NCBI GenBank assembly: GCA_002286715.1
Contig: NSJX01000034.1
Coordinates: forward strand, 313,145-323,747
Reading direction: 5' to 3'
Origin: Dentipellis sp. KUC8613
Taxonomy: Eukaryota > Basidiomycota > Agaricomycetes > Russulales > Hericiaceae
Length of the DNA stretch: 10,603 nucleotides
Part shown: in pieces, positions 7,503 to 10,603 of the stretch
How the letters are laid out: each line of letters starts with the position of its first letter
How positions within the stretch are numbered: the first letter of the stretch is position 1
Notes under the pieces: generated by a model
The model's input: the letters and a program-made list of their open reading frames with translations, nothing else
Database searches by the model: none
What the model was told of the DNA's origin: nothing
Translations under genes and position numbers: made by a program

Positions 7503-7538
7503 GTTGTTGTCTACTTCTAAGTAGACCTACCCAACAAC
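7503..7538 (+). other. Two-part hairpin in proposed LTR R/U5
   Basis: GTTGTTG (7503-7509) pairs with CAACAAC (7532-7538), and TCTACTT (7510-7516) pairs with AAGTAGA (7519-7525). Only two bases form the inner loop and a six-base bulge lies on the 3' side. In the proposed element it would be transcribed, about 45 bases after the TATA-like word. Confidence 0.55.
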
Positions 7539-7677
7539 TCTCGAATCCTACTGCTTATCATGTGACCTTCATCCTCGTGTGTGTCTTCTCAGACAACCAC
7601 TCTGTCCCAGGGTCATTATCCCTGAGGGGTTGCTTGGGTAGAGGCCCAAGCCAAGTGGGCTTGGTCCCAACAAAGAT

Positions 7678-7794
7678 CAAGCACCAACATCAGCCACCAA
7701 CCAACATTGACCTTGGTCTCATGAAACTTGTCTCAGACCAATGACTTGCACTGACTGACACATTCCAATGACCAAGACCTCCTCAGACCAATGA
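7678..7794 (+). repeat. CACCAA-rich repeat, right half (split by LTR)
   Basis: This resumes CAAGCACCAACATCAGCCAC directly after the AAGAT duplication. It then gives GGTCTC and CAGACCAATGAC words like those in the inverted-repeat arms (about 1905-1975). It ends where CATCTGAAAAAA begins at 7795. Confidence 0.55.
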
Positions 7795-8167
7795 CATCTG
7801 AAAAAATAAAGATTTATATAGCCACCACCGTGGTTATGTATGCTATGTGTCCTATGAAATAAGATGCCCAGCTATGGAAGACTCCATAGCAGCCATAGCA
7901 ACCATAGCTGGCAGGAGCATTTCTATAGCAGTGGTGAGCATCTCCATAGCAACTATAGGCTATGTAATTTCTCTCAGGAACCTATAGCCTTGTATAGCTA
8001 CTACTATGTCTATGTTACTTATGGACTTCCCATGTGCTTGAACTTCATTATTTATTACATTTCCTCACTGACAGCTTAGAGTATATATTCAATGGGTTTG
8101 TGGTGTCATACAAAATGAATACACTAATTGCAGACAGCACAGGCATGAGAAGAATATGTCAACACAA
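7795..8167 (+). mobile_element. Second copy of the CATCTGAAAAAA end with CTATGG repeats
   Basis: CATCTGAAAAAATAAAG at 7795 repeats the terminal word of the nested element in the left-end orientation. It is followed by an AT-rich stretch and then by CTATGG and CCATAG words to about 8010, including a run of CCATAGCA-type units near 7885-7905. A low-complexity-free segment (8010-8167) leads to a G-rich array, the same order as in the element at 4286-7364. No matching right end was found in the window, so the copy is incomplete or runs on. Confidence 0.45.
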
Positions 8168-8402
8168 TGGGGCGACAGCCCAATGAGGGCGCACAGTTGC
8201 AATGGAGCGACGAGGGTGCGAGGGCGTGAGAAGGTTGTTACAAGGGTGCGCGGGCATGACGGCACGAAGGGGGCGAGACCGGCGCAACAATGCAATGGCG
8301 CAACGAGGGCGTGCAGGCGCAACTGTGCAAAGAGGGCATCATGGCGCAAGAAGGGTGTGATGACGCGATGTCACGGTGGCGCGACGGCGAAGAGGGGAGG
8401 TG
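8168..8402. repeat. G-rich degenerate array (short)
   Basis: The words GAGGGCG, GCGCAAC and GGGTGCG recur with no fixed period. The plus strand is G-rich like 4985-5415 and 9195-10603. Frames of 65 to 101 codons on both strands are by-products of the composition. Confidence 0.7.
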
Positions 8403-8558
8403 TCCCAGTAGCCCCTTTGCAATGATTACTGACACTTGTCATGAACCCTATTGCAAAGACTTCGGCAGTTGCAATGCCTCAGTTCCCATGCCACATTGTA
8501 ATGTGTACACAACACCACACATTGTAATGCGAAACGGAAAGTCATGTGATCCTATGCA
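8403..8558. repeat. TTGCAATG/CATTGTAATG word cluster
   Basis: Variants of TTGCAATG occur repeatedly, and CACATTGTAATG is present exactly twice, at 8492 and 8518, with a 26-bp period. The cluster lies between the G-rich array and the transposon-end motif. No gene is seen. Confidence 0.5.
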
Positions 8559-8601
8559 ACTAGTGAGGAGTGGGCCGGCAAGCGGCAGGGTCTGATTCAT
8601 C
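8559..8601 (+). mobile_element. Transposon terminal motif, copy 2 (43 bp)
   Basis: This is identical over 43 bp to the reverse complement of 1646-1688. Seven of the next nine bases (TGTTTTG core) also match, and similarity then fades. By analogy with the 134-bp element the outer end is 8559 and the element body extends rightward. Its other end was not found. Confidence 0.6.
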
Positions 8602-9194
8602 TTGTTTTGTCACTGTCCGAAAACTATCAAATTCATATAAACTTGAACACAGAGTTTTATTCCTTATCATGATAAAATTAGATTGCACTTCATTTGATTT
8701 GACATGATTTACTGAGTCTACTCCTATATGACCTTTGCTGAATCTCCTGATTTCACTTGATTTAATGTGAATGAATCTGAATTTCATGTGGACCTGTAGT
8801 ATCACAATGCACAAGCATTTCATGAAGTAGTGGATAAGGCTGCCAGTTCAAATATAGATTGAGTCAGATGGCTGTTATGAAATATGATATGTTGCTATTG
8901 TTGCTGTATGTCCTCCCTACATTCTACAGGCAAATTGCTCTATATATACATCTTAGCAACCCCAGCTGCCATACATCATACCTAACTGAAGTAATGGAGC
9001 AACTGGAAAATCATGTAATTGATTCTGAGAGACCAGTAGTATATATGATATTTACACTGCTCTAGTTGTCCACTGCTTTGACTGAAGATACCAGCAATAT
9101 GATAATCTCCTACAAATGGAAAACCTAGAATACATATGGTGAGCATGAGGATATCATAGTAAGAAAAGGGACAACACACCATCAGAGTGTATAT
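8602..9194. other. AT-rich interval without recognisable gene
   Basis: The start may be the body of the element whose end is at 8559-8601. TGATTT and GAATCT words are frequent at 8690-8790. The rest (about 8800-9194) has ordinary composition, with frames no longer than about 87 codons and no recognisable protein. I see no RNA gene. Confidence 0.45.
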
Positions 9195-10603
9195 AGTCTG
9201 CGGGTGGCGGCAGACGAGGGCGCACAATGGCAAGTGAGGGGGAGACGGCGCTGTTGGGACGGCGGCATGCGCGTGTGTAGTGGCAGCGCGAGGCGGGTGA
9301 GGGCGGCGCGGGGCCACTAGCGACGAAACCAGACGGTGGCGCGAGGGCACGTGACGACGTCATAAGGGCGTGCAAAGGCGCCGGCAGGGCGGGGGCGGCT
9401 TCGCGGGGTGCAAAGCGGCAACCGAGAGCGCCGCTATGGTGTTAGAGGGCATCAGTGGGGTGCGGGGCACGTCGCTAGGGCGCAGGGCGGCGTCGCTAGG
9501 GCGCAGGGCGTCGTCGTCGGGGGCGAGATATCATCGCAAATGAGCGACACGGTATCACGAAGACGCCACGCGCGGCACGTGGGATCTTCGCGAGAGGGTG
9601 TGCAACGGTGGCGCGCGACGGCATGTGACGGTGGCGTGTGACGGCGTGTGACGGCGTCGGGAAGGGGGCGCGATGGCGGCCCAGGGGAGAGGCAGCGGTG
9701 CGGGGCGGCAGCGCGAGGGCGCGAGGCGTCGTCGCGAACGCGAACGACAGCGGCGCGGGGGAGAAGGGGGGGTGACTTCGGCAAATGGGATGTGACGGCG
9801 CATGACGGCGGGTAACGGCGGCGCGCGAGGGCAGGTGACGGCAGGGCGAGGGAGCAGGGCGAATGCGAACAACGACGATGGGGGTGAAGGCGGCGCGTGA
9901 GGGCGGGTGAGGGCGGGGCGAGGGAGTGGGGCGTCGTCGCGAATGCAAACGACAGCGGTGGGGGGGTGCGACGGCGTGACGGCGCGTGTGAAGTCAGCGG
10001 GGCACCAGACGCCCAAAACCCAGCTGCAAGAGCGGCAGGGCGGTGGAGGTAGGGTGCCAGAAGGTGCGAGGTGCCATCGCGAGGGCGCGCGAGGGCGGCA
10101 TGGGGGCTAAGATGGCGGCGCGGAGACTGTGTGGCGCCATGGTGCGTGAAGACGGCGCAGCGGGAAGTTGAGAGGGCGCGGCGGGGGGTTGAGACGGTGC
10201 GGCATGGGGCGCACGGTGCGCTGAGAGGGCGGGGCGGTGCGCGCAGGCAGCGGCGAGGCGCACAGACAGCGGCGTGGGGTGCAGACGCCCCCATGGGGCC
10301 CGAAGAGCACGCGCTGGGGCGCTGACAGCGTGGCGGGACACAGACGGCGCGGCGCGGTGCGCACACAGCAGCGTGGGGCACAGACGGCGCAGCGGGGCCT
10401 TGACAGGGCGCGCGGTAGGCGAGCAGCGCGACCGCGGCGCCATGCAGCCCGCAGACGGCAAAACGGGGCCGGAAGACGGCGGGACACAGGGCGGCAGGGC
10501 GTGAGACGAGGCGGTGGGGCACAGAGACGGCGGTGATGGGCGTTGAAAGGGCGCGGCGGGGCGCGCAGACGGCGGTGAAGGGAGCAGAATGGCCCCATGG
10601 GGC
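9195..10603. repeat. G-rich degenerate minisatellite block (right edge, incomplete)
   Basis: The plus strand is strongly G-rich. Up to about 10010 the words GGGCGAGGG, GACGGCG and GCGCGAGGGCG dominate, with a local unit GTCGCTAGGGCGCAGGGCG twice (9471 and 9492, 21-bp period). From about 10107 a second style takes over: GGGGCRCACAGACGGCG-like words at irregular 25-35-bp spacing. The block runs off the right edge. The 356-codon minus-strand frame (9452-10522) overlaps several others in other frames and is Ala/Pro/Arg/Ser low complexity, so it is not taken as a gene. Confidence 0.85.

Larger units (their letters stand above)
4061..7672 (+). mobile_element. Solo LTR candidate, interrupted by a nested element
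   Basis: The unit starts TGTTATGACC (4061-4070) and ends GGTCCCAACA (7663-7672), so it has TG..CA ends with 8 of 10 terminal bases inverted. It is flanked by the 5-bp direct repeat AAGAT at 4056-4060 and 7673-7677. These are hallmarks of an LTR retrotransposon insertion. No second LTR, primer-binding site, gag or pol is visible, which suggests a solo LTR. Taking out the nested element at 4286-7364 leaves about 533 bp, a normal LTR length. A TATA-like word then sits about 315 bp from the start, as expected for a U3-R-U5 layout. The superfamily (Ty3 or copia) cannot be told without an internal region. Confidence 0.55.

Noticed and set aside
8835..8875. AGTTCAAAT as a further polymerase III B box
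   Set aside because: The end of the motif does not fit and no A box or stem supports it.
9452..10522. 356-codon minus-strand open frame and its overlapping neighbours
   Set aside because: It lies wholly in the G-rich degenerate array, overlaps other open frames in several registers and has no recognisable motif.
1..10603. CRISPR array, operon, rRNA or bacterial mobile element
   Set aside because: The tandem repeats lack regular unique spacers, there are no ribosome-binding-site-led compact genes, and the overall structure is that of eukaryotic repeat DNA.

Overview
The window looks like intergenic, repeat-rich DNA from a eukaryotic nuclear genome. A plant or other streptophyte is my best guess, from a Ty3/copia-style LTR end, Mutator-like target duplications and CpG decay, but the taxon cannot be fixed. 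I find no convincing protein-coding gene. The long open frames lie in GC-rich degenerate tandem repeats, where several frames are open at once, and I read them as artefacts. The one short frame with ordinary composition is about 57 codons at 5580-5753.

Layout. 1-712: C-rich degenerate minisatellite, continuing off the left edge. 713-1645: AT-richer DNA with no recognisable gene. 1646-1688: a 43-bp transposon-end motif. 1688-2435 and 3251-3991: the arms of a long, about 98% identical inverted repeat. Each arm carries a 134-bp MITE-like element at its inner end and a strong hairpin near its outer end. 2436-3250: the loop, made of CTATGG-type repeats plus a tRNA-like, SINE-like segment. 3992-4060 and 7678-7794: two halves of a CACCAA-rich repeat.

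The two halves are split by an LTR-like unit at 4061-7672, which has TG..CA ends and the 5-bp duplication AAGAT. That unit appears to be a solo LTR of about 533 bp, itself split by a 3.1-kb element at 4286-7364. The inner element has inverted CATCTGAAAAAA ends and imperfect 11-bp flanking repeats, which suggests a MULE-like element. It carries CTATGG repeats near both ends, a G-rich array (4985-5415), a spacer of ordinary composition (5416-5877) and a C-rich array (5878-7045).

7795-8402: a second copy of the same end, with CTATGG repeats and a G-rich array. 8403-8558: TTGCAATG-rich DNA. 8559-8601: a second, inverted, identical copy of the 43-bp end motif. 8602-9194: AT-rich DNA with no gene seen. 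9195-10603: a G-rich degenerate array continuing off the right edge.

The main interest is the nested architecture (CACCAA repeat, LTR, MULE-like element, GC-rich arrays) and the inverted repeat. The arms of that repeat are delimited by transposon ends and differ almost only by CpG transitions. No element in the window encodes a visible transposase or reverse transcriptase.
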